Part shown: piece after piece, positions 1-7,080 of the stretch | How the letters are laid out: every line of letters begins with the position of its first letter | Position numbering within the stretch: position 1 is the stretch's first letter | Assembly (NCBI GenBank): GCA_019243075.1 | Contig: JAFAUV010000226.1 | Location: 1 to 28,002, forward strand | DNA length: 28,002 bases | DNA from: Bradyrhizobium sp. | GTDB lineage: Bacteria; Pseudomonadota; Alphaproteobacteria; Rhizobiales; Xanthobacteraceae | Direction of reading: 5' to 3' | Made by a program: the position numbers and the translations under genes | The notes under the pieces: model-generated | Databases searched by the model: none | Seen by the model: the letters and a program-made list of their open reading frames with translations, nothing else | Told to the model about the DNA's origin: nothing

Positions 1-179
1 AACGTGGGGTCTACGTCGCAAACCCCCATGTCTACACGGTCGAGGACGGCAGCCGTTACAAGCGGGCCGATGCCGACCAGCTCGGCTTCAAGCGGGAGGT
101 CGATCCGTTCGGCCTGCTCAATCCCGGCAAGATGCGCAGCTTCGTGAGCCCAAGGCTATTCGTGAGCCCAAGGCAGTAA
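1..179 (+). CDS. FAD-linked oxidase, C-terminal end only (partial)
   Basis: Only the last 58 codons lie in the window; the reading frame runs from base 3 to the TAA at 177-179. The tail contains DPFGLLNPGKM, a signature of the C-terminal cap of FAD-linked oxidases of the glycolate oxidase / D-lactate dehydrogenase / berberine-bridge type, where it closes over the flavin. The substrate cannot be told from this fragment. The last residues are duplicated: an 18-base unit at 141-158 is repeated at 159-176, giving FVSPRL then FVSPRQ. The next gene starts 3 bases after the stop, so the two are probably one transcription unit. Family assignment rests on this single motif. Confidence 0.6.
   Translation, partial: RGVYVANPHVYTVEDGSRYKRADADQLGFKREVDPFGLLNPGKMRSFVSPRLFVSPRQ
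141..176 (+). repeat. 18-bp tandem duplication at the end of the oxidase gene
   Basis: Bases 141-158 and 159-176 are the same 18-base unit, differing only in the last two bases (ta versus ag). The unit keeps frame, and adds six residues just before the stop codon. It looks like a recent slippage duplication. Confidence 0.85.
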
Positions 180-182
180 GGG

Positions 183-767
183 ATGCGCGTGCTCTATGTA
201 TATTGCCATCCGCTCGACGACAGCTTCCATGCCGCCATTCGCAAGGAGGCGCTGGCCGGGCTCGGAGAAGCAGGCCACGAGATCGATCTGCTCGATCTCT
301 ATGCCGAAGGTTTTGATCCCGTGCTGACCGCGCAGCGCCGCCGCGATTACCACGACCCCGAGCGCAACCGGCGCAACAACGAGGGCCATGTGGCGCGCCT
401 GATGAACGCTGATGCGCTGGTGGTGCAGTTTCCGACCTGGTCGTTCGGCCCGCCGGCGATGTTGAAAGGCTGGTTCGACCGCATGTTCGGCCCCGGCATC
501 GCGCTCGATCTCTCCGATCCCGCCCGCGCCCGGCCCATGCTCAGGCATATCGAGCGCATCACGGGCATCGCGACCTATGGCCGGCCGCGCTGGCAGGCGA
601 TCGCGCTGGCCGATCCGCCGCGCAAGATCGTCAAGCGCTATCTGCCCTGGTTTACAGGCGGCAAGGCGCGCGTGCGCTACCACGCGCTCTATCATATGAA
701 CGTGGCCACAGCCGAACAGCGCAGCCGTTTCCTTGCAAGGGTGCGGCGGGAAATGCGCCGGTTCTAG
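183..767 (+). CDS. NAD(P)H dehydrogenase (quinone)-like flavoprotein
   Basis: This 194-residue protein has the flavodoxin-like fold of the NQO1/KefF/MdaB family, which binds FAD or FMN and passes two electrons from NAD(P)H to quinones or similar acceptors. The N-terminus (VLYVYCHP, then DSFHAAIR) matches the family's phosphate-binding start. A central block, VVQFPTWSFGPPAMLKGWFD followed by the GPGIA segment, is the family's second flavin contact region. An AAGG-type ribosome site lies in the end of the preceding oxidase gene, and the start codon follows that stop by 3 bases. The pair may act together, with this protein regenerating a flavin or detoxifying a quinone-like product; that is inference. 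It could also be a general stress quinone reductase. Confidence 0.85.
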   Translation: MRVLYVYCHPLDDSFHAAIRKEALAGLGEAGHEIDLLDLYAEGFDPVLTAQRRRDYHDPERNRRNNEGHVARLMNADALVVQFPTWSFGPPAMLKGWFDRMFGPGIALDLSDPARARPMLRHIERITGIATYGRPRWQAIALADPPRKIVKRYLPWFTGGKARVRYHALYHMNVATAEQRSRFLARVRREMRRF

Positions 768-771
768 TCTA

Positions 772-820
772 GAGCATGATCCGGAAAAGTGTGCAGCGGT
801 TTTCCGAAAAGATCATGCTC
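772..820. repeat. Palindromic intergenic repeat, copy 1
   Basis: The outer arms GAGCATGATC (772-781) and GATCATGCTC (811-820) are perfect 10-bp inverted repeats. Inner arms CGGAAAA (782-788) and TTTTCCG (800-806) extend the hairpin. A second copy lies at 25591-25637 and a half copy at 1319-1342. It sits between the convergent quinone-reductase and RidA genes, so it may also serve as a transcription stop. I recognise this sequence as a very common intergenic palindrome of Bradyrhizobium-type genomes, from memory only. Confidence 0.85.
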
Positions 821-880
821 AAACAAAAAGATAGAGGGGGATGACGATTCGAAGAAACGTCATTCCGCTCTAGCGCCGCG

Positions 881-1285
881 TCACGCGGGAGCGGCGGCGA
901 TGGCTTCGATTTCGACGACGAATTCCGGCCGGGTGAAACCGGACACGATCATCAGGGTCGAGGCCGGCGGCGTGGCCGGAAACTGCCGGTCACGCACGCG
1001 CATGTAGCTCTGCATGTGCTCGCGGCCGGTCACATAGGCATTCAGGCGCACCACGTCGGCAAGCGTCATGCGGTCCTCGGCGAGGATCGCCGCGATATTG
1101 GCAAAGCAGAGCTCGGCCTGGGCTTCGCAATCAGGCGGAATCTGCTCATCCGCGGCAACGCCGAGTTGGCCCGAGGTGACGACCAGCCTGCATCCGGCCG
1201 GCACGGCGATGCCATGGCTGTAGCGCGCAAAGGGCGGTCGGATCGAGGGTGGAGACAGGGCGCGCAAGATCGAGGCTCTCCGCAT
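881..1285 (-). CDS. RidA/YjgF family protein
   Basis: The 134-residue product matches the RidA (YjgF/YER057c/UK114) family, small trimeric proteins that hydrolyse reactive enamine/imine intermediates to ketones and ammonia. The family pattern is visible as PFARYSHGIAVPAG, then VVTSGQLGV, CFANIAAILAE, DVVRLNAYVTGREH and a final VEIEAIAAAP. The usual family length is near 130, so the protein is complete. No strong ribosome site precedes the ATG at 1285; a TTG seven codons in is an alternative start. The gene is divergent from the transporter/deaminase/Rieske operon and shares a 252-bp upstream region with it. Rid proteins are often found next to amine-catabolism genes, so a shared role is possible, but general housekeeping is equally likely. 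Confidence 0.88.
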   Translation of the reverse strand: MRRASILRALSPPSIRPPFARYSHGIAVPAGCRLVVTSGQLGVAADEQIPPDCEAQAELCFANIAAILAEDRMTLADVVRLNAYVTGREHMQSYMRVRDRQFPATPPASTLMIVSGFTRPEFVVEIEAIAAAPA

Positions 1286-1537
1286 GATCGCAGATCGGCT
1301 TGGCCGCGATTGATGCTAGAGCATGATCGGGAAAAGTGGAAACGCCCCTGGACGAGGCGATTGCCCATCAAATCGGCATTGCCCAAAAGGCAACGGATTG
1401 CTCGAATAAAAATGCTTTGAGGCGACAGCCCGCGCGGGCATCCTCCGGGCGTCAGCGAGGACGGTCGTCGACGATCGCGCCTTGAGTCCCACGCAGGGAA
1501 GGCCGGCGACCGCCGGCGCGATACGAGGATCATCCAC
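1286..1537. promoter_or_regulatory. Divergent intergenic region with a foldable leader before the transporter operon
   Basis: This 252-bp region separates the RidA gene from the transporter operon. It holds a half copy of the palindromic repeat (1319-1342), a perfect 12-bp palindrome GCCCGCGCGGGC (1428-1439), and a possible stem of ATCGCGCC (1474-1481) with GGCGCGAT (1515-1522). An alternative, mutually exclusive hairpin is GCCGGC (1502-1507) with GCCGGC (1512-1517). A GAGGA ribosome site lies at 1525-1529, eight bases before the ATG, so the folds end right at the translation start. This layout is compatible with a cis-regulatory RNA, but no specific riboswitch consensus could be confirmed by eye. 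Confidence 0.4.
1319..1342. repeat. Half copy of the palindromic intergenic repeat
   Basis: The left half of the palindrome (GAGCATGATC followed by GGGAAAAGTGG) is present, but no matching right arm follows. It is therefore a decayed or related element next to the RidA start codon. Confidence 0.6.
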
Positions 1538-2530
1538 ATGGCGATGAAAAATCCGTTCCGCATGATGGCGACCGCCTTGATCGGAAGCTTGGCTCTGGCC
1601 GCGTCGATCGCGCCGGCGCGCGCGGCCGACAAGGTGACGTTCCTGACCAGCTGGTTTGCGCAGGCCGAGCACGGCGGCTTCTACCAGGCCAAGGCGACCG
1701 GGCTCTACGACAAGGCCGGGCTCGACGTGACGATCAAGATGGGCGGCCCGCAGGTGAACGGCACGCAGTTGCTGCTCGCCGGCGACGCGGACTTCATCAT
1801 GGGCTACGACATCCAGGTGCTCAAGGGGCGCGAGCAGAACCTGCCGCTGGTCACCGTCGCCTCCTCCTTCCAGTTCGACCTGCAGGGCATCATGACCCAT
1901 GACGACGTCGCCGATCTCGCCGCGCTGAAGGGCCGGCCGATCCTGATCGCCGGCTCCTCGCGCGTGACGTTCTGGCCCTGGCTGCGCGCCAAATATGGCT
2001 ACACCGACGACCAGATCCGCCCCTACACCTTCAACCTGCAGCCGTTCTTCGCCGACAAGACCATGGCCCAGCAGGCCTATCCATCCTCCGAGCCCTACCA
2101 GGCGGAGCAGCAGAACGAGAAGGTGAAATTCTTCCTGCTCGCCGACGGCGGCTATCCGCCCTACGGCTCGACCATCGTCACCACGGAAAAGATGATCGCC
2201 GAGAAGCCCGACCTGGTCGCCCGCTTCGTCAAGGCCTCGCTCGAAGGCTGGCGCGACTACATGAAGGATCCGGCGCCGGCCAACGCCCTGATCAAGGCCG
2301 ACAACACCAAGATGACCGACGGGCAGATCGCCTTTGCAGTCGAGAAGATGAAGCAGATGAAGGCGATCGACCGCGGCGACGCGGCAACGCTCGGGGTGGG
2401 CATCATCACCGCCGACCGCTACAAGCAGATCTATGATTTCCTGGTCGCGGGCGGCCTGCTTGACCCGAAGGTCGATTGGCGCAAGGCGTTCGACGATCGC
2501 TTCGTCAAGGACCTGAAGATCATGAATTGA
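1538..2530 (+). CDS. ABC transporter substrate-binding protein, NMT1/THI5-like (NitT/TauT type)
   Basis: This 330-residue protein is the periplasmic binding component of an importer of the SsuA/TauA/NMT1 class, whose members bind sulfonates, pyrimidine or purine derivatives and other small N- or S-compounds. It starts with a signal peptide (MKNPF, a hydrophobic core, APARA cleaved near residue 29). The NMT1 pattern follows: TFLTSWFAQAEHGGFYQAKA, GLYDKAGLDV and VNGTQLLLAGDADF. A GAGGA ribosome site precedes the ATG by 8 bases; an ATG two codons later is an alternative start. The ATPase gene starts 7 bases after the stop. The ligand is not determinable from the sequence; the deaminase downstream suggests an aminated heterocycle. 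This gene leads the operon, as usual for the class. Confidence 0.9.
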   Translation: MAMKNPFRMMATALIGSLALAASIAPARAADKVTFLTSWFAQAEHGGFYQAKATGLYDKAGLDVTIKMGGPQVNGTQLLLAGDADFIMGYDIQVLKGREQNLPLVTVASSFQFDLQGIMTHDDVADLAALKGRPILIAGSSRVTFWPWLRAKYGYTDDQIRPYTFNLQPFFADKTMAQQAYPSSEPYQAEQQNEKVKFFLLADGGYPPYGSTIVTTEKMIAEKPDLVARFVKASLEGWRDYMKDPAPANALIKADNTKMTDGQIAFAVEKMKQMKAIDRGDAATLGVGIITADRYKQIYDFLVAGGLLDPKVDWRKAFDDRFVKDLKIMN

Positions 2531-2537
2531 GGGCGGC

Positions 2538-3392
2538 ATGAACGCGCTGTTGCCCGGTGAACCGTTGGATGAGAAGGCAAGGCCAATGACGGTGGCCAGC
2601 GGGCCTCCGCCGGCTGTGGAGGTTCTGTCGGCCGAAAAAGTCTTTGCCAACGGCACGCGCGGGCTGGCACCCATCGATCTTGCGATCGCCGACGGCGAAT
2701 TCCTGACCCTGATCGGCCCGTCGGGCTGCGGCAAGAGCACGCTGCTCAAGCTGATCGCCAATCTGATCGAGCCCTCCGACGGCCGCCTGCTCTGGTGGCG
2801 CGGCGATTTCGCCGATGTGGGGCAGGAGGGCCGGCGCCTCGCCTTCGTGTTTCAGGAGCCCACCCTGATGCCGTGGGCGCGGGTCGAGGGCAATGTGCGG
2901 CTGCCGCTCGAACTGGCGGACATGCCGAGAGCCAAGGCCGATCCGCTGGTGCGAGACGCGATTGCGCGGGTCGGGCTGTCCGCATTCAGCCGGCATTTTC
3001 CGCGCCAGCTTTCCGGTGGCATGAAGATGCGCGTCTCCATCGCGCGCGCGCTGGTCACGAGCCCCAATCTGCTGCTGATGGACGAGCCGTTCGGCGCGCT
3101 GGACGAGTTCACCCGCAACAAGCTCGACGACGATCTCGTCAGATTGTGGTGGGAGCGCAAGCTGACCACCGTCTTCGTGACGCATTCGATCTACGAGGCC
3201 GTCTTCCTCTCGACCCGGATCATTGTCATGGCCGCCAACCCCGGACGCATCTTCCGCACCATGACCATCGACCAGGGCCAGCCGCGCGATCAGGCATTTC
3301 GCGACAGTCCGAGGTTTGCAGCCTATTGCCGCGAATTGTCGACCTGGCTCGCCGAAGCATCGCTGCCGTCGGCCGCGGGAGCCGCCTCGTGA
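2538..3392 (+). CDS. ABC transporter ATP-binding protein (NitT/TauT type)
   Basis: The 284-residue product is the cytoplasmic ATPase that drives the importer. All core motifs are present: Walker A GPSGCGKST (residues 60-68), Q-loop VFQEPTL (104-110), ABC signature LSGGM (158-162), Walker B LLLMDEP (178-184), the D-loop GALD, and the switch histidine in FVTHS (H216). The sequence between Walker B and the H-loop, GALDEFTRNKL, is typical of the SsuB/TauB/NrtD group. The start at 2538 has a GAGGG site directly upstream; an internal ATG at 2586 would remove a poorly conserved leader of 16 residues and is possible. The stop codon overlaps the GTG start of the permease (GTGA, 3389-3392), indicating translational coupling. 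Confidence 0.95.
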   Translation: MNALLPGEPLDEKARPMTVASGPPPAVEVLSAEKVFANGTRGLAPIDLAIADGEFLTLIGPSGCGKSTLLKLIANLIEPSDGRLLWWRGDFADVGQEGRRLAFVFQEPTLMPWARVEGNVRLPLELADMPRAKADPLVRDAIARVGLSAFSRHFPRQLSGGMKMRVSIARALVTSPNLLLMDEPFGALDEFTRNKLDDDLVRLWWERKLTTVFVTHSIYEAVFLSTRIIVMAANPGRIFRTMTIDQGQPRDQAFRDSPRFAAYCRELSTWLAEASLPSAAGAAS

Positions 3393-4189
3393 AGCCGCTT
3401 CTTGAATCCGACGGCTTCGTGCGGGTTGCGGCGCCCCTTGCGGTCGGCATCGTGCTGTTCACGCTGTGGGAGGTCGGCTTTCGGCTGGCTTCGGTTCCGG
3501 TGTACCTGTTTCCCAAGCCGAGCGACATCTTTGCGAGCCTCTTGCACAACGGCCCCTCGCTCCTGCGCGCGCTGCTTGTCACGTTGCGCGTAACGCTGCA
3601 GGCCTTCGTGGCCGCGGTGATCCTAGGCACGCTGATCGCGTTCCTGTTCGTGCAGAGCCGCGCGATCGAGGTCAGCCTGTTCCCCTATGCGGTGCTGTTG
3701 CAGGTCACGCCGGTCGTGGCAATCGCACCGCTCGTCATCATCCTGGTGAAGAACACCCAGCTATCGCTCACCATCTGCGCGACCCTGGTGGCGCTGTTTC
3801 CCATCATTTCCAACACGACGCTCGGCCTGCGCAGCGTGGACCCGGGTCTTGCGAATTATTTCAGGATGAATCGCGCCAGCCGCTTCAAGACCCTGGTCAA
3901 GCTCCGCATCCCCGGCGCGCTGCCGTATTTCTTCGGGGGCTTGCGAATCTCCAGCGGCCTTGCGCTGATCGGCGCTGTTGTCGCCGAGTTCGTCGCCGGC
4001 ACCGGCGGCCGCTCCTCCGGCCTTGCCTACGAAATCCTGGATGCCGGTTTCACCCTGGATATTCCCCGCATGTTCGCCGCCCTGTTTCTGATCACGATGA
4101 CCGGGGTGGCGCTGTTTGCGGCCATGGTGGCGCTGTCGCAACTGGCTCTGTCGAACTGGCACGAGAGCGAGAGCAGGGTCGAAACATGA
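3389..4189 (+). CDS. ABC transporter permease (NitT/TauT type)
   Basis: The 266-residue integral membrane protein is the channel subunit of the importer. It has about six hydrophobic segments (for example near residues 15-33, 63-88, 95-120 and 236-256). The EAA-type coupling loop reads NYFRMNRASRFKTLVKLRIPGALP, shown here in two parts: NYFRMNRASRFK then TLVKLRIPGALP, contacting the ATPase. The GTG start overlaps the stop of the ATPase gene, and the stop TGA overlaps the ATG of the deaminase gene (ATGA, 4186-4189). The double overlap argues strongly that the deaminase acts on what this transporter brings in. The substrate itself is unknown. Confidence 0.93.
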   Translation: MKPLLESDGFVRVAAPLAVGIVLFTLWEVGFRLASVPVYLFPKPSDIFASLLHNGPSLLRALLVTLRVTLQAFVAAVILGTLIAFLFVQSRAIEVSLFPYAVLLQVTPVVAIAPLVIILVKNTQLSLTICATLVALFPIISNTTLGLRSVDPGLANYFRMNRASRFKTLVKLRIPGALPYFFGGLRISSGLALIGAVVAEFVAGTGGRSSGLAYEILDAGFTLDIPRMFAALFLITMTGVALFAAMVALSQLALSNWHESESRVET

Positions 4190-5547
4190 GCGCCATGCTG
4201 ATCGACAATGCCGCCGGTATCTTCACCGGCCGACCCGGCCCTGCGATGCGGACCGCGGGACAAATCCGGATTAGCGACGACGTGATCGTCGAGATCGGTG
4301 CGTTGGAACCCCGGGCGGACGAGCAGCGTCTCGATGCCCGTGGCGGGGTGGTCTATCCCGGCCTGGTCTCGACCCATCACCATCTGTTCCAGAGCGTGCT
4401 CAAGGGGGTGCGCGCTGGCATCGACCTGCCGCTGGCCGGCTGGTTGCGCGCGGTGCCGTACCGGTACTGGTCGAAATTCGACGAGGAAGCGCTGGCGGTC
4501 GCCGCCCGGATCGGGCTCGCGGAGCTCCTGCTGTCGGGGACCACGACGGTCGCCGACCACCATTATCTCTTCAGCGACAGCTTCAGGTACGACCCGGCGC
4601 AGGTGATCTTCGAGGTCGCGCGGAGCCTGGGGCTTCGGCTGGTGTTCTGCCGCGGTGGCGGCACCACGGCGCGCCACGTCGATGGCGCTCGGGTCGCGGC
4701 GCCGCCGGTCGAAACGCTCGACCGTATGCTGCAATCGGTCGAAGCCTGCGCGCAGCGTTTCCATGACCATTCGCCAAGCAGCCTGACGCGGGTGGCGCTG
4801 GCGCCGACCACGCCGACCTGGTCGCTCGATCCCGGCGAATTGCGCGAGGTGATCGCCGCGGCCCGGCGCATGGGCGTGCGGCTGCACAGCCACCTCTCCG
4901 AGACCTCCGACTATGTCGATTTCTGCCTGTCGGTGCATGGCAAGCGTCCGGTGCATTGGCTGGCCGAGCATGACTGGCTCGGCGAGGACGTGTGGTTCGC
5001 GCATCTGGTTCATCTCGACGACGACGAGGTGCGGCTTCTCGCAAGCACCGGCACCGGCATGGCGCATTGTCCGCAGTCCAACTGCCGGCTCGGCTCGGGC
5101 GTGGCGCCTGCGGACACGATGGCGCGCCTCGGCGGCGCGGTCTCGCTCGGCGTGGATGGCGCGGCCTCGAACGAGGCGGCCGACATGCTCTGCGAAATGC
5201 ACAGCGCCTGGCACACCCATCGCGCGGTCAAGGGTGCGAATGCCGTGGCGGCGGAAGAGGTCGTGCACTGGGCCACGGCAGGCGGCGCGCGCGTGCTCGG
5301 CATGCCCAATGTCGGGACGCTGGCGGCAGGCCAGCAGGCCGACATCGCGATCTTTGATCTCGACGAGCCGCGGCATTTCGGCATGCACGATCCCTTGATC
5401 GCGCCGGTGACCTGCGGAGGCTCGGCGAAGCTGCGCTACCTCCTGATCGGAGGCCGTATCGTCGTCGAGGACGGCAACATTCCAGGTCTCGACCTGCAAA
5501 AGCTCAAAGCGGATGCCGCGCGCGTCGTGACGCGCCTGGCAGCCTGA
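4186..5547 (+). CDS. Amidohydrolase, 8-oxoguanine deaminase / AtzB-like
   Basis: The 453-residue protein belongs to the metal-dependent amidohydrolase superfamily, ATZ/TRZ branch, which removes amino or substituted-amino groups from purines and triazines. Metal and catalytic residues are visible: HHH (residues 64-66) in GLVSTHHHLFQ, HSHLSE (H234, H236, E239), H273 or H276 in FAHLVH, and D324 in GVDGAASNE. The THHHLFQ signature and the GTGMAHCPQSNCRLGSG segment resemble the 8-oxoguanine deaminase / hydroxydechloroatrazine ethylaminohydrolase subgroup more than classic guanine deaminase. The gene is coupled by 4-nt overlap to the permease. The asparagine usual before THHH is a serine here, and HLAEN is replaced by HLSET, so a substrate other than 8-oxoguanine is quite possible. 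Confidence 0.88.
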   Translation: MSAMLIDNAAGIFTGRPGPAMRTAGQIRISDDVIVEIGALEPRADEQRLDARGGVVYPGLVSTHHHLFQSVLKGVRAGIDLPLAGWLRAVPYRYWSKFDEEALAVAARIGLAELLLSGTTTVADHHYLFSDSFRYDPAQVIFEVARSLGLRLVFCRGGGTTARHVDGARVAAPPVETLDRMLQSVEACAQRFHDHSPSSLTRVALAPTTPTWSLDPGELREVIAAARRMGVRLHSHLSETSDYVDFCLSVHGKRPVHWLAEHDWLGEDVWFAHLVHLDDDEVRLLASTGTGMAHCPQSNCRLGSGVAPADTMARLGGAVSLGVDGAASNEAADMLCEMHSAWHTHRAVKGANAVAAEEVVHWATAGGARVLGMPNVGTLAAGQQADIAIFDLDEPRHFGMHDPLIAPVTCGGSAKLRYLLIGGRIVVEDGNIPGLDLQKLKADAARVVTRLAA

Positions 5548-5565
5548 AAGCCGCGGAGGAATATC

Positions 5566-6573
5566 ATGCTGAGCACCAAGCAACCCGTGCTGCGCCGTTT
5601 CTGGTATGCGATGATGCCGCTCGAGCATCTCAGGGACGGCCCGAAGCCGTTCACGCTTCTGGGGCAGCCGATCGTGCTGTTTCTCGACGCCGAGGGCGAA
5701 CCGGCCGCGCTCGAGGATCGCTGCTGTCACCGGACCGCTAGGCTGTCCAAGGGCTGGTGCAACAAGGGCAATATCGTCTGCGGCTATCACGGCTGGGAAT
5801 ATGACCGCGACGGCAGGCTGGTGATGATCCCGCAATTTCCGTTCGAGCAGCCGGTGCCCGATGCCAAGGCGCGCTCGTTCCGCGCCAAGACCCGCTACGG
5901 CTATGTCTGGGTCGCGCTGGATGAGCCATTGAGCGACATCCCCGCAATTCCCGAGGAGGACATGCCCGGCTATCGCCGCATCAACCAGTTCTACGACAAA
6001 TGGAACACGGCTGCACTTCGGCTGATGGAGAACTCGTTCGACAACGCCCATTTCGCCTTCGTGCACAAGGGCACCTTCGGCGACATCAATCAGCCGAAGC
6101 CCGAGAAGTACGAGATCACCGAGACCGATGACGGTTTCGATGCGGAGACGATCATCACCGTGCGCAATCCGCCGGGCGCCTGCAGGATCACGGGCACGAC
6201 CGAGCCGACGACCAAACGGCACCAGCGCAACAAATGGTTCATGCCGTTCTGCCGGCGCCTCGACATGGAATATCCCTCCGGCATCCGCCACATCATCTTC
6301 AACTGCGCCACGCCGATCTCTGACAGCCAGATCCAGGTCGTCCAGCTCCTGTTCCGCAACGACACCGAGGCCGACTGCTCGACGCAGGAACTGATCGACT
6401 GGGACGCCGCGATCATCGCCGAGGATCGCGAGATGCTCGAATCCACCGATCCGGATGCCATCGTCGACATGAACCGGAAGATCGAAATGCACATGCCTTC
6501 CGATCGTCCCGGAATGATCATGCGCAAGCGCCTGCTCGAACTGCTTCGACAGCACGGCGAAGAGGAGCGGTGA
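5566..6573 (+). CDS. Rieske non-haem iron oxygenase, alpha subunit
   Basis: The 335-residue protein is the terminal component of an aromatic-ring-hydroxylating or N/O-demethylating oxygenase. The Rieske [2Fe-2S] ligands are C53, H55, C72 and H75 (CCH, then VCGYHGW). The mononuclear iron site is D159, H162 and H167 in NSFDNAHFAFVH. The short length and the sequence style fit the VanA / caffeine-demethylase-like group rather than dioxygenases with beta subunits. A GGAGGA-type ribosome site precedes the ATG, 18 bases after the deaminase stop, so it is the last gene of the operon. No reductase or ferredoxin gene is adjacent, so electrons must come from elsewhere. Whether it hydroxylates, cleaves or demethylates the imported substrate is unknown. 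Confidence 0.93.
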   Translation: MLSTKQPVLRRFWYAMMPLEHLRDGPKPFTLLGQPIVLFLDAEGEPAALEDRCCHRTARLSKGWCNKGNIVCGYHGWEYDRDGRLVMIPQFPFEQPVPDAKARSFRAKTRYGYVWVALDEPLSDIPAIPEEDMPGYRRINQFYDKWNTAALRLMENSFDNAHFAFVHKGTFGDINQPKPEKYEITETDDGFDAETIITVRNPPGACRITGTTEPTTKRHQRNKWFMPFCRRLDMEYPSGIRHIIFNCATPISDSQIQVVQLLFRNDTEADCSTQELIDWDAAIIAEDREMLESTDPDAIVDMNRKIEMHMPSDRPGMIMRKRLLELLRQHGEEER

Positions 6574-6588
6574 TATCGCTTTGGCAGC

Positions 6589-6608
6589 GGACCGCACGGT
6601 CCCCTTTG
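6589..6608 (+). terminator. Possible weak terminator after the Rieske gene
   Basis: A short hairpin GGACC-GCAC-GGTCC (6589-6602) is followed by CCTTT. The stem is only five pairs and the T-run is poor, so this is a weak candidate for the end of the operon. Confidence 0.3.
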
Positions 6609-6609
6609 G

Positions 6610-7080
6610 CGAGCAACCGATTTGCCCGTCGCGCTGTTTTTCCGAATTCCTGTCAACCCTCGGCGCGAAAAATATTTCGCTTTATCAGAAGATCGAATCG
6701 GTTGTAGCTTGCGCGCCGTCCCGCACCCGTCAGAGGGGCGCTTCGCGATCGTCACGGACGTGGGGTGCGGGATGCGATGGACGCCTGGGCTGCGCCAGAC
6801 GAGCGCCGGCCGAGGCGGACGGCAAAGACGCGTGGTCCTGACGCCCCGACGCTGGCGTCAACGCCCGGGGTCAAGAGCCCCGGGGGGACGGTGGCTAACA
6901 AGCCCGGACACCGAGGAGAGCGCGGAGCAGCCGTTAACACCACTCGCGCAGGGAAGGCCGGCTGTTCCGGCGTACCTGTGGTGACTGCCGCCTGCTTTCC
7001 TTGTTGCAGGCGGGCCATGGGTGCGGCGTGCATCCGGCCTTCCCTGCGCCCTCGTGCTTTCTCGGGGCGACATAGCTCGG
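6610..7080. repeat. Composite dispersed repeat element, non-coding
   Basis: About 470 bases between the Rieske and channel genes have no credible gene. I recognise the sequence from many Bradyrhizobium/Rhodopseudomonas intergenic regions, where it is often mis-called as small hypothetical proteins; this is recollection. Visible structure: exact 16-bp arms GCGCAGGGAAGGCCGG (6946-6961) and its reverse complement (7034-7049) enclose a second hairpin, CCGCCTGC (6988-6995) with GCAGGCGG (7006-7013). A GACGCC/GGCGTC hairpin lies near 6840-6859. The nested folding suggests either a structured RNA or a non-autonomous mobile element. The exact ends are estimates. Confidence 0.65.

Noticed and set aside
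4027..6597. Minus-strand open frame of 856 codons across the deaminase and Rieske genes
   Set aside because: It is antisense to two genes with intact catalytic motifs and shows the His/Arg/Asp-rich composition typical of GC-rich shadow frames.
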